From assembly GCF_900129115.1 (NCBI RefSeq), contig NZ_FQUR01000014.1:26272-90271 (forward strand): a DNA stretch of 64,000 nucleotides, written 5' to 3'. Every line of letters begins with the position of its first letter. Within the stretch, counting starts at the first letter, position 1. The notes below the pieces were generated by a model. The model made no database searches. It saw only the letters and a program-made list of their open reading frames with translations, and was not told the origin of the DNA. This document shows positions 26,969-36,730 of this stretch, one piece after another. Both the position numbers and the translations under genes were made by a program. The DNA is from Thermoanaerobacter uzonensis DSM 18761. Lineage in GTDB: Bacteria > Bacillota > Thermoanaerobacteria > Thermoanaerobacterales > Thermoanaerobacteraceae.

Positions 26969-27191
26969 ATTGTCCCCAAAATTTTTCAATTGGTTTTAAT
27001 AGAGATTGGATTATTTTATTAGTAGGGGTAATTTGTATATTTAAAAGGTAGAGCAAGTTTAATATGTAGCTGACAATTAAAAAGACAAAAAACACAATGA
27101 CTTCTCTAATCTTTTTTTGTTTTACAAGACCTGGTACTTCAATCAATGATATAATCACAAAAATCAATGTTAGAACAAGTATTTTGAACAT
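26967..27191 (-). CDS. Small membrane protein of the germination operon
   Basis: 74 aa with two hydrophobic segments (ILVLTLIFVIISLIEVPGL and VIVFFVFLIVSYILNLLYLL), like the small proteins often encoded next to gerA operons. GAGGTG overlaps the end of the GerC-type gene, so it is coupled. Its stop lies in the right 27-bp repeat. Confidence 0.6.
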   Translation of the reverse strand: MFKILVLTLIFVIISLIEVPGLVKQKKIREVIVFFVFLIVSYILNLLYLLNIQITPTNKIIQSLLKPIEKFWGQ

Positions 27192-27195
27192 AAAA

Positions 27196-28380
27196 TCACC
27201 TCGGATGTATAGGCTTAGAAGATAGTCCTGACCTTTTTATAACTGATTTTACTGTTACGTTAAATTTCACATCAGGGTAAATTTTATCCCAATCTTTTTC
27301 AACTTCTTTCCATAATGCAGGATTTCTTTTGTGCAAAATGTCTACAAACCCTACTACATCAACTTTGTACTTCTTTTGAAGTATAAAAAGGGCATGTTCT
27401 ATGGCAGTTTTTATTTTTTGGCTTATTATGGTTTGCAATTTCTCTAGGTTTTCTGGCTCAGTTAAATCATATTTTGTTTCTTGCTCATTTAAATAAGCTT
27501 CTACATTTACTTTTATGTCGAAAGAAATATCACCATCTTTTATTTTAGGAAAAATTTGTGTGCGTGCTTTAGTAACTACAAGAGAGATATGGACTTTTTC
27601 TCCTTTTAGACCTTTATCCAAAGTCAAGGTACTTCTTTTTAATTTATTCATAAGTGTAGCAACTGCTTTGGTATCTTGTTCTTCTAAAAAACCAATTAAT
27701 TTGTCATTGTCAAACACTGCAGAGCCAGAGAGTCTAATTCCTGTGGCTTTCCCATCTTTTTTTACAATCACGAGTCTTCCTGTAATAGGCGCTTTTTTAG
27801 GAATTTCCAATGTCTCAACAAATTCATTTAAATCAGAAACATAAGAAGAAGCTGTATTTGCCCGATTTGATATGAGTCCCATAACTTCTTTATAAGGATA
27901 TCTTTCCAGTTCATTAGAGCTGGGAAGATTAAAAAGTTCTTGTATGCTTCCCCCTGTTACAACTAATATATAGGCAGTCCTCCTAAACTCAGGATTTCTC
28001 GTCATAAAGTCCAAAGTTTGATATATCCCTGAGCGTGCAAATTTTTCATCTAAAAATATTATTTCGTTATATTGCATAAAAAGACTCCTTGGCAACTCAT
28101 CATTTAAATTAGCAAAAGCTTTCGCAAAATCTACACCACTGGCCTGAAAAACAGCATAGGGTTTGCCGGCTGCACTTCCTCCTCCCGTACCTCCAGCACC
28201 ACTGCCACCTGCTGCAAGAAGACCCGGTTTTAAAATTTGTACAATGAGGTGTATCATATCATCTTTTCCTCTTTCTATACCTAAACCTTGTACAAAGGCC
28301 AATTGATTTATTTCTCTTTTATCCCAGCATCCTGTAAATAAAAGAGAAATTATAAAAATTAATATTACAAATCTCTTCAT
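27196..28380 (-). CDS. Ger(x)C family germination lipoprotein
   Basis: 394 aa. Lipoprotein signal (MKRFVILIFIISLLFTGC, Cys17 as lipid site), followed by CWDKREINQLAFVQGLGIE, typical of GerC subunits of nutrient germinant receptors in the spore inner membrane. An unusual Gly/Ser/Ala-rich insert (GGSGAGGTGGGSAAG) lies near residue 58. The ATG is one base after the GerA-type stop, so the genes are coupled. Confidence 0.92.
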   Translation of the reverse strand: MKRFVILIFIISLLFTGCWDKREINQLAFVQGLGIERGKDDMIHLIVQILKPGLLAAGGSGAGGTGGGSAAGKPYAVFQASGVDFAKAFANLNDELPRSLFMQYNEIIFLDEKFARSGIYQTLDFMTRNPEFRRTAYILVVTGGSIQELFNLPSSNELERYPYKEVMGLISNRANTASSYVSDLNEFVETLEIPKKAPITGRLVIVKKDGKATGIRLSGSAVFDNDKLIGFLEEQDTKAVATLMNKLKRSTLTLDKGLKGEKVHISLVVTKARTQIFPKIKDGDISFDIKVNVEAYLNEQETKYDLTEPENLEKLQTIISQKIKTAIEHALFILQKKYKVDVVGFVDILHKRNPALWKEVEKDWDKIYPDVKFNVTVKSVIKRSGLSSKPIHPR

Positions 28381-28381
28381 C

Positions 28382-29917
28382 TTATCCTCTTGTATCCTCC
28401 TGTCTCACAATATTTTTTCCTTGTACAGTGCGCGGCCTCACTATCTTTGCCCACCAAGGTATTCTTATTAATGCATCACTTAATTCTTGTGTCCTACTTG
28501 GAATCAAAGGTGAAAGGTATGGTACTCCAAAAGATTCCAATGACGCCATATGGGCAAGTATCATCATCACCACCATTATTATCCCAAAAAAGCCTAAAGT
28601 CCCTGCTGCAATCATTATAATAAATCTCAAGAGTCTAAAAGTTATCGCAACGTTATAAGCAGGAATTGAAAAGGAAGCTATCCCTGTCATTGCAACTACA
28701 ATCACCATTGCAGGAGACACGAGTCCTGCTTGAACAGCTGCTTGCCCAACTACCAAACCACCTACTATACTTACTGCTTGTCCTACTTGCATAGGAAGTC
28801 TTATACCCGCCTCCCTTAAAATTTCAAAGGTTATTTCCATGAATAATGCCTCCAAAAGTGCTGGAAAAGGCACTCCTTCTCTTTGAGCAGCAATAGAAAT
28901 AGCCAGTTGCGTAGGTATCATTTCCTGATGAAAAGTAGTTTCTGCAATGTATATAGATGGAAATAAAAGAGCAATAAACATCGCAGCAATTCTTAAAATT
29001 CTGAGAGCTGATGACAAGAAATATCTCTCATAATAATCTTCAGCAGCTTGAAAGAATTGTACAAATACTGCAGGAACCATTAGTGCAAATGGCGAACCAT
29101 CAACTAATATTGCCACTTTTCCTTCTAAAATTTCTGCAGTCACCTTGTCTGGCTTTTCAGAATGAGCTATTTGTGGAAAAGGAGAAAAAGGATTATCTTC
29201 TATAAATTCTTCTAAATAACCGCTATCAATAACCCCATCAATTTGGACTTTTTTCAACCTTTTCTTTACTTCTTGAACTATTTTCTCATCTGCAATACTC
29301 TTTATATAAGCAATAGACACATCAGTTTTAGAATATTTACCTATTTTCATATTTTCAATTACAAAATCAGGGTGTTTTATTCTCCTCCTAAGCATAGAAG
29401 TATTTATTCTTAAAGTTTCTACAAAAGCTTCTTTAGGACCTCTTACATAGGATTCTGTAGTAGATTCAGTTACATTTCTTCCTTCCCATCCCTTTGTGGA
29501 AATAATTAATGCTTTTTCCACTCCATCAATTAAAAGTATTGTTTCTCCACAAAGTAAGTCATCTACTACGTCTCCAAATTTATCTTTTGTATTTACTTCT
29601 GAAGTTGTTATAAAATATTCTTTTATATAATCAAAAAATTGTTGATTGTTGTATATGAATTTATTCAACTTTCTTGTCTCAATCATTATTGGCTCTAAAA
29701 TATTTCGAGTAATTAACGATTTGTCTGCCATACCATCTATATAAATTAAAAAAGCTTTAACTTTTTTATCTCCTATTCTAATTTGTCTAAAAACTATGTC
29801 ATTATTCCCTTTTAAAAGCACTTGAAATACATATATATTTTCTTCTAATTCTTTGCTGAGAGTAATATATTGGTAATTTTCTTTTACATACTGTGCATCA
29901 GGCAACTTATGGGGCAT
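28382..29917 (-). CDS. GerA-type spore germination receptor subunit A
   Basis: 511 aa. N-terminal soluble domain (~1-290) and C-terminal membrane domain with about five segments. PFSPFPQIAHSEKPDKV and EGKVAILVDGSPFALMVP are hallmark stretches of GerA proteins. ATG 29917 (GGAGGTG at 7 nt) is preferred to GTG 29926. Transcribed with the GerC-type gene; the permease-type subunit is divergent. Confidence 0.93.
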   Translation of the reverse strand: MPHKLPDAQYVKENYQYITLSKELEENIYVFQVLLKGNNDIVFRQIRIGDKKVKAFLIYIDGMADKSLITRNILEPIMIETRKLNKFIYNNQQFFDYIKEYFITTSEVNTKDKFGDVVDDLLCGETILLIDGVEKALIISTKGWEGRNVTESTTESYVRGPKEAFVETLRINTSMLRRRIKHPDFVIENMKIGKYSKTDVSIAYIKSIADEKIVQEVKKRLKKVQIDGVIDSGYLEEFIEDNPFSPFPQIAHSEKPDKVTAEILEGKVAILVDGSPFALMVPAVFVQFFQAAEDYYERYFLSSALRILRIAAMFIALLFPSIYIAETTFHQEMIPTQLAISIAAQREGVPFPALLEALFMEITFEILREAGIRLPMQVGQAVSIVGGLVVGQAAVQAGLVSPAMVIVVAMTGIASFSIPAYNVAITFRLLRFIIMIAAGTLGFFGIIMVVMMILAHMASLESFGVPYLSPLIPSRTQELSDALIRIPWWAKIVRPRTVQGKNIVRQEDTRG

Positions 29918-30012
29918 TTTAAACACCTCCAGATATTATTATTTCAAGTTTTTTTTAGAATATTATGTTGGTTTTAGAGAAATAATAAAAAAAATATGTT
30001 TAGGAGTCAGAT

Positions 30013-31122
30013 ATGCTTAAAGGAATAAGGCAATATGAAAAGACTTCAGAAAAGAAAATTTCTACAAAACAAATGATATTTTTATTGGTCACAACTGTGA
30101 TATCAACAGCAGACGTTTTTTTGCCTTCTTTTGTAGCATTAGCCGCAAAGCAAGACTCTTGGATTTCCGTCTTAATATCTTTTGTAACCTCTAGTATTGT
30201 ATTTGTTTTTTATTATAAGCTGGCAATGCTCTTTAAAGAAGAGATGCTATTTTCCTATGTAGATAAAATAACAGGAAAATTTATAGGCAAAATAATAGCT
30301 TCCCTTTATTTATTGTTTATTTTACATGGTATCTCTTTAGTAATGAGAGAATTAATAGAAATTATGATCAATGCTTTTATGCCTCATACTCCCCCAATGG
30401 TTTTTTATGTAGTTTTGATAATATCAGTAATGTATACTGTATCAAAAGGCTTTTTAGCAATCGTTAAATTAAATGAACTTTTATTCCCTTTTGGAATGCT
30501 CCTCTTAGCATTTGTGATCACTTTGGACCTTCCAAAAGTTGATATGACAAATTTTCTTCCCATACTTGAAAACGGGATAAAACCTCCCATAATAGGTTCA
30601 ATCCTTATCACCTCATATATACTTGAAACGGTAATAATACTTCTTATATTCCCTCATATCTCTAAAAAAGAAAAAGCTTTAAAAGGAGGGATAATAAGCC
30701 TTGGAATATTAGCCCTTAGTATGATGTTGGGAGTTTTAGCAATAGGGATTTTTGGAGCAAAAACCGCATCAAACTTTCAATTTACAGCTTTAGAAATGGT
30801 TAGAAATATAAAAATTAGCGATTACATACAGCGATTTGATTCATTAGTAATGGCAATGTGGTTAATGGGAATTTATCTTAAAATTGTAATATTTACTTAT
30901 CTCTTCGCAAAAGGATTGGCTGAAACGATAAAATCCCCAGATTACCGCTTTATTTTGCTGCCACTTGCTACTTTGTTAATCCCACTTTCCGAAAATGTGT
31001 CTGAAAGTTTAGATGGATTGTACACTTATTTTCAAAGATGTTTTCCCTTTGAGGTCTTTTGGTTTGAAGTGTTTTTCCCTATACTTCTTTATATAATCGC
31101 AAAAATTAGAAAAATAAAATGA
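30013..31122 (+). CDS. GerAB/ArcD/ProY-type germination permease subunit
   Basis: 369 aa, about ten membrane segments, amino-acid-permease fold of GerB subunits (KISTKQMIFLLVTTVISTADVFLPS opening, SRPDYR-like loop replaced by SPDYRF). Divergent from the A and C subunit genes with an 86-bp gap, so likely a shared forespore-specific control region. A weak AGGAGT site precedes the ATG. Confidence 0.9.
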   Translation: MLKGIRQYEKTSEKKISTKQMIFLLVTTVISTADVFLPSFVALAAKQDSWISVLISFVTSSIVFVFYYKLAMLFKEEMLFSYVDKITGKFIGKIIASLYLLFILHGISLVMRELIEIMINAFMPHTPPMVFYVVLIISVMYTVSKGFLAIVKLNELLFPFGMLLLAFVITLDLPKVDMTNFLPILENGIKPPIIGSILITSYILETVIILLIFPHISKKEKALKGGIISLGILALSMMLGVLAIGIFGAKTASNFQFTALEMVRNIKISDYIQRFDSLVMAMWLMGIYLKIVIFTYLFAKGLAETIKSPDYRFILLPLATLLIPLSENVSESLDGLYTYFQRCFPFEVFWFEVFFPILLYIIAKIRKIK

Positions 31123-31148
31123 GAGGAATTAGTCTGCATTCCTCTCAT
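31119..31148. terminator. Bidirectional terminator holding two stop codons
   Basis: 11-bp perfect stem ATGAGAGGAAT/ATTCCTCTCAT. The permease stop (TGA 31120-31122) is in the stem and the coaX stop (31129-31131) at the loop. Confidence 0.7.
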
Positions 31149-31896
31149 AGATTATTCTTAAACCTTCTAGGGTAAGCATATCATTCACTGTGTCTATAGT
31201 TTTTGACTCTTCTGCAATCATCTTTGCAAAACCACCTGTTGCTACCACATAAGCGTTTGGGGCAAACTCTTCTTTCATTCTGCTTACTATATAATCCACC
31301 ATGCCAACATGTCCATATATAATACCTGACTGCATGCTGGACACTGTATTTTTGCAAATAACAGTAGGCGGTTTTGTAAGTTCAATTTTGGGAAGTTTGG
31401 CAGTTCTTTGAAAAAGCGCATCGGCAGATATTGCCAGTCCAGGGGCAATTATTCCACCTAAATACTCACAATTTTTAGAAATCGCACAAAAAGTAGTAGC
31501 TGTGCCAAAATCTATTACTATGACTGGTCCTCCGTAAATTTCATATGCAGCAACAGCATTTACAATCCTATCTGCACCTACTTCTTTGGGATTATCGTAC
31601 TTTATATTTATGCCCGTCTTTATCCCTGGGCCCACAATCAAAGGCTTGGCATTGCAATATTTTGTAGTCATTGATTCAAGTGTGTGCATAATAGGAGGTA
31701 CAACGGAAGAAATTATCACTGCATCTACATCTTTAAGCTTTAAACCATTGTATTCAAACAACTGATTGATCAACATCCCATATTCATCAGAGGTTTTGCT
31801 TTTATCGGTAGATATTCTAAAAGAATGTAGAAGCTTTTTCCCTTTATAAATTCCCATTACAATGTTGGTATTCCCTACGTCAAAAACTAAAAGCAA
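31129..31896 (-). CDS. coaX: Type III pantothenate kinase
   Basis: 255 aa. First step of CoA synthesis, ATP-dependent phosphorylation of pantothenate. Motifs: [15 protein letters not shown] (phosphate loop), [13 protein letters not shown] and [13 protein letters not shown]. Start TTG 31896 has AAGGTG at 6 nt and gives the standard [11 protein letters not shown] opening; ATG 31902 and GTG 31905 are alternatives with poor spacing. Follows an ECF S-component gene, possibly its pantothenate transporter. Confidence 0.93.
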   Translation of the reverse strand: MLLVFDVGNTNIVMGIYKGKKLLHSFRISTDKSKTSDEYGMLINQLFEYNGLKLKDVDAVIISSVVPPIMHTLESMTTKYCNAKPLIVGPGIKTGINIKYDNPKEVGADRIVNAVAAYEIYGGPVIVIDFGTATTFCAISKNCEYLGGIIAPGLAISADALFQRTAKLPKIELTKPPTVICKNTVSSMQSGIIYGHVGMVDYIVSRMKEEFAPNAYVVATGGFAKMIAEESKTIDTVNDMLTLEGLRIIYERNAD

Positions 31897-31914
31897 AATC
31901 ATCACCTTCTTAAA

Positions 31915-31940
31915 ATTAAGCAGGCAAATGCCTGCTTTTA
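31915..31940 (-). terminator. Hairpin between ECF gene and coaX
   Basis: AAGCAGGCA/TGCCTGCTT stem followed by TTAATTTT on the minus strand. It may uncouple the two genes. Confidence 0.55.
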
Positions 31941-31943
31941 TTT

Positions 31944-32480
31944 TTATTTATCATACACTTTTTTCAAAGACTTTACTATCATTGTTGTCAATATCACAGC
32001 TACAATAATCTCAAATATGCCATTTTTTAAAGCTACAAATAATGCAACCTTAAGTGGCAGATATTTTAGAAGCACTGCTAAACCCAAAACTCCAATGGTA
32101 TTTGTCAACGTGCCTGCAGCTGCTGCAATGCCAAGATTTTTAGTCAACTTATAAGAATAATATGCCACAACTCCTATAAAAATCCTAGGTAATATGGCAA
32201 TTATAGGGTCAGCAAAAAGAGGAGTGTTTTGCCTTATGAAGCTGGTAAGGCCAAAAATCAAACCTATAAAAGCTCCTACAATAGGTCCTTCTAATACTCC
32301 ACCTATAATTGCTGGTATATGCATTGTAGTAGCATTAGCAATCCCTAATGGAATGTATCCCAAAATAGTGGTAGATAAAACAATAGATATTGCAGCCAAC
32401 ATCCCTGCTACAGTGATCTGCCTTAAAGAAATCTTCGTTAACTTGCCTTTTTCCTTTTCTCTAACTGCTTTAATTTGCAA
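31944..32480 (-). CDS. ECF transporter S component (possible PanT)
   Basis: 178 aa with about five to six membrane segments and the S-component pattern: a charged N-terminus, [37 protein letters not shown], and a central [16 protein letters not shown]. It binds a vitamin and works with a shared EcfAA'T module elsewhere. Context with coaX suggests pantothenate, but substrate cannot be fixed from sequence. TTG 32480 (GGGGGTGA at 6 nt) is the better start; GTG 32489 overlaps the ribosome site. Confidence 0.8.
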   Translation of the reverse strand: MQIKAVREKEKGKLTKISLRQITVAGMLAAISIVLSTTILGYIPLGIANATTMHIPAIIGGVLEGPIVGAFIGLIFGLTSFIRQNTPLFADPIIAILPRIFIGVVAYYSYKLTKNLGIAAAAGTLTNTIGVLGLAVLLKYLPLKVALFVALKNGIFEIIVAVILTTMIVKSLKKVYDK

Positions 32481-32489
32481 CTTACTCAC

Positions 32490-32582
32490 CCCCGTTCCGG
32501 TTCCTTTTCAGGATACCGTTCCGAACGCCCAACAATATTAAATTTTTATTAGTTGTCAGGTTCGAAGACGATACCCGCAATT
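32490..32582 (-). promoter_or_regulatory. Structured GC-rich leader of the ECF transporter gene
   Basis: The transcript leader contains CGAAC...CAAC pairing with GTTG...GTTCG, then a hairpin CGGT-(A)-TCC / GGA-ACCG with a bulged A closed by TGAAAA, and two copies of CGGAACGG, the second merging into the ribosome site. It is GC-rich for this genome. It could be a cis-regulatory RNA controlling start access. It does not match a riboswitch I can name; the pantothenate-linked 'pan' motif (hairpins with bulged A) is a guess. Confidence 0.4.
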
Positions 32583-32620
32583 TTATTTTACCAAAAAAAG
32601 CCTCACTCATCAATAATTTT

Positions 32621-33019
32621 TTAATTCATAGTCACAAGCACATCTCCCGTGTTTACAGAAGAGCCTTTAGAAACATGTATACTTGCTATAACTCCTTCTT
32701 CAGGCGCCATTATTTCATTTTCCATCTTCATAGCCTCTAAAATTACTACGACATCTCCCCGCTTTATCCTGTCACCTTCTTTAACTTTTACATCAAGAAT
32801 TGTGCCTGGCATAGGCGCAGAAATTACTTTAGAACCTTTAGCCGCCGGAGAAGAAGCTTCAGCTTTTGAAACTGACTGGAAAGTTGCCTGAGTTTCAATC
32901 GTTTTAGTTTGTGAAATAGTTGCCCTTTGTGTTATGTTAGAAGTCTCATCCTTATCTTTTATCTCTTCTACTTCAACCTCATATACCTTCCCATTTACTG
33001 TTACTTTAAACTTTTTCAC
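32621..33019 (-). CDS. Biotin carboxyl carrier protein of the decarboxylase/carboxyltransferase
   Basis: 132 aa. C-terminal biotinyl domain with EAMKMENEI (biotin on the Lys), preceded by a flexible Ala/Ser/Thr linker and a short N-terminal domain MKKFKVTVNGKVYEVEVEE. GTG start 33019 with GGAGG at 8 nt. Carries CO2 for the MmdA-type carboxyltransferase encoded just upstream. Confidence 0.93.
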   Translation of the reverse strand: MKKFKVTVNGKVYEVEVEEIKDKDETSNITQRATISQTKTIETQATFQSVSKAEASSPAAKGSKVISAPMPGTILDVKVKEGDRIKRGDVVVILEAMKMENEIMAPEEGVIASIHVSKGSSVNTGDVLVTMN

Positions 33020-33036
33020 AGAAATTCCTCCTTCAG

Positions 33037-33294
33037 TTACAATCTTGTTCTCATTTGCTCCTGCCGCCCTACTTTAGCCCAAACGGGAACAGTCTCTGGA
33101 AGTCTCACTATAGATTTTACGTAAAAACCACTAACATCGGCTTGTAAATATAAAGCTATCGCGGCTGTAATCGCAGCAACAAGCTCAGTTTCTTCTTCGT
33201 TTTCTCCACTTTTGTCTTTTTTTTCTTCATTCTTTACTTTTTCTTCCTCTTTACTATTAAAGGTTTTTTTCAAAAAATCCAAAAAACTTTCCAT
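33037..33294 (-). CDS. OadG/MmdD-like small subunit without membrane anchor
   Basis: 85 aa. The C-terminal half TELVAAITAAIALYLQ ... VKSIVRLP ... WAKVGRQEQM matches the C-terminus of sodium-pump decarboxylase gamma/delta subunits. These normally begin with a membrane helix; here the N-terminus is a short amphipathic segment and a highly charged Lys/Glu linker. It probably ties the carboxyltransferase to the biotin carrier as a soluble complex. Confidence 0.72.
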   Translation of the reverse strand: MESFLDFLKKTFNSKEEEKVKNEEKKDKSGENEEETELVAAITAAIALYLQADVSGFYVKSIVRLPETVPVWAKVGRQEQMRTRL

Positions 33295-33306
33295 AAAAAC
33301 ACCACC

Positions 33307-34857
33307 TTACAGAGGTATATTGCCATGTTTCTTAGGAGGCCGACTCTCTCTTTTGCTAGATAACATATCAAAAGCTGATATGAGTCTTGGCCTTGTCTCA
33401 GAAGGAAGAATTACATCATCTACATAGCCACGAGCTGCAGCTCTGTATGGATTTGCAAAATTATCTCTGTATTCATTTATCTTTTGCTGCCTCACTTCTG
33501 CAGGATTTTCTGCCTCATTGATTTCATTTTTAAATACAATGTTTGCTGCTCCTTCTGGTCCCATGACCGCAATCTCAGCCGTAGGCCATGCAAACACTAT
33601 GTCAGCTCCTAAGTCTTTGCTGCACATAGCGAGATAAGCCCCACCGTAAGCCTTCCTCACAATCAAAGTAACCTTAGGAACAGTTGCCTCTGAATAAGCG
33701 TAAAGCATTTTCGCCCCATGCCTTATTATCCCACCATATTCTTGATTTGTCCCTGGCAAAAATCCAGGCACATCCACTATACTAAGTATAGGAATATTAA
33801 AAGCATCACAAAAGCGGATAAACCTAGCCGCTTTGTCAGAAGCATTTATGTCAAGTACTCCTGCTAATACTCTTGGCTGATTTGCAACAATTCCTATTGT
33901 CTTTCCATTAAGTCTTGCAAAAACTGTGATGATATTTTCTGCGTACATCTCCTGCGACTCTAAAAATTCTCCATTGTCGACTATTTCTCTTATTAATTCT
34001 TTCATGTCATAAGGCTTATTGGGATTATCTGGAATTATCTCCATAAGTCTTTGAGAAACTCTATTGGGATTATCCCCTGTCTCGTATTGTGGAGGATCTT
34101 CTAAGTTGTTAGAAGGTAAATAACTTAACAAATTCCTCACCATTTTTAGAACTTCTTCATCATTTGGACCCCTGAAATGAGCAACACCGCTTAGCCTATT
34201 GTGAGTTATTGAGCCTCCTAATTCTTCAGGAGTAACTTCTTCTCCAGTTACAGCTTTTATAACTTGTGGACCTGTTATAAACATTTGGCTGGTTTTATCT
34301 ACCATAAAAATAAAATCTGTTAATGCCGGCGAATATACGGCTCCACCAGCACTCGGTCCCATTATTACCGATATTTGTGGTATTACACCGGAGGCTAAAG
34401 TATTTTTGTAAAATATATTTCCATAACCAGAAAGAGCATCCACCCCTTCCTGTATGCGAGCACCCCCCGAATCGTTAAGACCTATTATAGGTGCCCCCAT
34501 TTTCATTGCCATATCCATAACTTTGGTTATCTTTTTCGCATGGTACTCTCCTAATGACCCTCCTAGCACAGTAAAGTCCTGTGCATATACATATACTAAT
34601 CTTCCATCTACTGTTCCGTAGCCTGTTACAACCCCTTCTCCGGGATATTTTTGCTTTTCCATCCCAAAGTCATAACACCGATGCTCTACAAAAGGGTCTA
34701 TTTCTACAAAACTGTCCTTGTCAAGAAGCTTATGTATTCTCTCTCTTGCAGTTAATTTTCCCTTTTCGTGCTGAGCAGCTATTCTTTTAGCCCCTCCACC
34801 TTCCAAAACTTTTTCTTTTCTTCTTTTTAGCTCTTCTATCATATCATGGACACTCAT
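33307..34857 (-). CDS. mmdA: Methylmalonyl-CoA carboxyltransferase/decarboxylase alpha subunit
   Basis: 516 aa acyl-CoA carboxyltransferase. Signatures: [86 protein letters not shown] and [11 protein letters not shown]. It transfers the carboxyl between (S)-methylmalonyl-CoA and biotin. Co-transcribed with the small subunit and biotin carrier; neither a beta (membrane) subunit nor a biotin carboxylase is nearby, so direction and energy coupling are open. Confidence 0.93.
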   Translation of the reverse strand: MSVHDMIEELKRRKEKVLEGGGAKRIAAQHEKGKLTARERIHKLLDKDSFVEIDPFVEHRCYDFGMEKQKYPGEGVVTGYGTVDGRLVYVYAQDFTVLGGSLGEYHAKKITKVMDMAMKMGAPIIGLNDSGGARIQEGVDALSGYGNIFYKNTLASGVIPQISVIMGPSAGGAVYSPALTDFIFMVDKTSQMFITGPQVIKAVTGEEVTPEELGGSITHNRLSGVAHFRGPNDEEVLKMVRNLLSYLPSNNLEDPPQYETGDNPNRVSQRLMEIIPDNPNKPYDMKELIREIVDNGEFLESQEMYAENIITVFARLNGKTIGIVANQPRVLAGVLDINASDKAARFIRFCDAFNIPILSIVDVPGFLPGTNQEYGGIIRHGAKMLYAYSEATVPKVTLIVRKAYGGAYLAMCSKDLGADIVFAWPTAEIAVMGPEGAANIVFKNEINEAENPAEVRQQKINEYRDNFANPYRAAARGYVDDVILPSETRPRLISAFDMLSSKRESRPPKKHGNIPL

Positions 34858-34956
34858 AAAAATTCCTCCTTATAGCCCCACTGCAACTTAGTAGTAGCAG
34901 TTATTATTAGTACCTACTAAATAATATACCACATACTTTCCAACTGCACAATAAAT

Positions 34957-35358
34957 TTAATCCCTCTGGCAAAGCTCTAAAAGAGCTCCATTTGCGCTTT
35001 TAGGGTGCACAAAGGCTATTTTAGCACCTCCAGCTCCATATCTCGGTACCTCATCTATAAGTCTAATTCCCTTTTGTTTTAATTCTTCCAAAGTCTTTTC
35101 AATATCATCTACTTGAAGGGCAATGTGCTGTATACCCTCTCCCCTTTTTTCTATAAACTTTGCTATAGGGCCATCATCGGAAGTAGACTCCAAAAGCTCT
35201 ATCTCACTATCTCCTACTGGAATAAAAGCTGTCTTTACCTTTTGCTCTTCTACTACTTCTACCCCTGTTATTTCAAGACCTAATACATCTTCATAAAATT
35301 TTAATGCCTCCTCAATACTTTTAACAGCAATCCCTATATGGTCAATCTTTTTAATCAT
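34957..35358 (-). CDS. mce: Methylmalonyl-CoA epimerase
   Basis: 133 aa VOC-fold metalloenzyme ([54 protein letters not shown]) that interconverts R- and S-methylmalonyl-CoA. Linked to the mutase and carboxyltransferase genes. AAGGAGG before the ATG. Confidence 0.95.
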   Translation of the reverse strand: MIKKIDHIGIAVKSIEEALKFYEDVLGLEITGVEVVEEQKVKTAFIPVGDSEIELLESTSDDGPIAKFIEKRGEGIQHIALQVDDIEKTLEELKQKGIRLIDEVPRYGAGGAKIAFVHPKSANGALLELCQRD

Positions 35359-35379
35359 CTTAAAACCTCCTTACAACAC

Positions 35380-36315
35380 TTAATTAAAAATTTCCTTGTA
35401 TAAATCATCTGCGAAAGTGTACGGGTCTATCCTTTTGTCTATCACTTCTTGCAATTTAGATATGAATTCCCTATCTTGAATCTTATCAAAAACATTCTTC
35501 ATTATCCTATTCTTTACAGTTTCAATTATCTCCATTTTCAACCTCTCAATTCTTTTCTTTTGAAAAGCCCCACTTTCTTCTAAATAGCTTTTATGTTGAG
35601 TAATATGATCAATAAGGTCAGAAATTCCTTTGTTCTCCTGTGCAATCACTTTTACTACCGGTGGTCTCCATTCTTTCTTTTCATCCAAGTCCAACATCAT
35701 GTTAAGCTCAACTACTGTTTTGTCTGCTCCTTCTCTGTCGCATTTGTTCACCACAAAAATGTCTGCTATTTCCATGATCCCCGCTTTTATAGCTTGTACA
35801 TCATCGCCAAGTCCAGGAGCCAAAACCATCACCACAGTGTCAGCAATTTTGATTATGTCAATCTCCGATTGACCTACTCCAACTGTCTCTATAAAAATGT
35901 AATCCATGCCAGCTATATCTAAAATTCTCGCCGCCATGTAAGTCCCTTTAGAAAGCCCTCCAAGATGTCCTCGCGTCCCCATGCTCCTTATGTAAACATT
36001 AGGATGCTGAGATAAATCCTGCATTCTTATTCTGTCTCCTAAAAGTGAACCCCCTGTAAAAGGGCTAGTGGGGTCTACTGCTATTACTCCTACTTTTTTA
36101 CCTACATCAACTAAATTTTTAATTAATTTGTCTGTCAATGTGCTCTTACCAACACCCGGCGGTCCGGTAATGCCTATAATATAAGCATTACCAGACTTAG
36201 TATAAAGTCTTTTTATTATCTCTTTGGCTTTATCCTCATAGTTTTCCGCATAAGTTATGGCTCTGGCAATAGCCCTTTTATCCCCTTTTAGCAAAAGCTC
36301 TTCAATATCACGCAT
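35380..36315 (-). CDS. meaB: MeaB/ArgK G-protein chaperone of methylmalonyl-CoA mutase
   Basis: 311 aa from ATG 36315 (typical MRDIEELLLKGDKRAIARAIT opening, one base after the mutase small-subunit stop); a frame opens at 36336 inside that gene. P-loop GPPGVGKSTL, GDRIRMQDLSQHPNVYIRSMGTRGHLGGLS, FIETVGVGQSE and NKCDREGA are diagnostic. It gates B12 cofactor delivery and protects the mutase. Confidence 0.95.
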   Translation of the reverse strand: MRDIEELLLKGDKRAIARAITYAENYEDKAKEIIKRLYTKSGNAYIIGITGPPGVGKSTLTDKLIKNLVDVGKKVGVIAVDPTSPFTGGSLLGDRIRMQDLSQHPNVYIRSMGTRGHLGGLSKGTYMAARILDIAGMDYIFIETVGVGQSEIDIIKIADTVVMVLAPGLGDDVQAIKAGIMEIADIFVVNKCDREGADKTVVELNMMLDLDEKKEWRPPVVKVIAQENKGISDLIDHITQHKSYLEESGAFQKKRIERLKMEIIETVKNRIMKNVFDKIQDREFISKLQEVIDKRIDPYTFADDLYKEIFN

Positions 36316-36316
36316 T

Positions 36317-36718
36317 TTATACCGCCCTATTGACATGTTCTTTTATATACTCAATAACAGCAGAAGTGGGAGTGCCGGGTGTAAAAATTTCCGCTATTCC
36401 ATGCTCTTTCAAGAAAGGTATGTCTTCCTCTGGTATAACTCCGCCACCTATTACTAATATGTCATCCGCTCCTCTTTCTTTTAAAAGCTTTGTTATTTTG
36501 GGAAATAAAGTGTTATGGGCACCAGACAAAATGCTTAAAGCCACAACATCTACATCTTCTTGAATGGCAGCTTCTACAATTTGTTCAGGTGTTTGCCTAA
36601 GTCCCGTGTATATCACTTCCATTCCCGCATCTCTTAAAGCTCTTGCAATTACTTTTGCTCCCCTGTCGTGACCGTCTAATCCCGGCTTTGCCACTAATAC
36701 TCTTATAGGTCTTTCCAT
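36317..36718 (-). CDS. Methylmalonyl-CoA mutase B12-binding subunit
   Basis: 133 aa. Cobalamin-binding domain with [19 protein letters not shown] (DxHxxG supplying the lower His), [12 protein letters not shown] and [14 protein letters not shown]. It forms a two-subunit, archaeal-type mutase with the catalytic subunit encoded 12 nt upstream. Confidence 0.95.
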   Translation of the reverse strand: MERPIRVLVAKPGLDGHDRGAKVIARALRDAGMEVIYTGLRQTPEQIVEAAIQEDVDVVALSILSGAHNTLFPKITKLLKERGADDILVIGGGVIPEEDIPFLKEHGIAEIFTPGTPTSAVIEYIKEHVNRAV

Positions 36719-36730
36719 ATTTATCCTCCT

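Noticed and set aside
26675..26989. 104-codon Pro/Ser-rich open frame across the foldable element (minus strand)
   Set aside because: Composition follows the GC-rich hairpin core, and it contains both inverted arms and a direct repeat; no convincing ribosome site. More likely non-coding.
34888..34920. TTAGTAG/CTACTAA inverted repeat upstream of mmdA
   Set aside because: Only 7 bp with a 19-nt loop in AT-rich DNA; could be an operator, but nothing else supports it.
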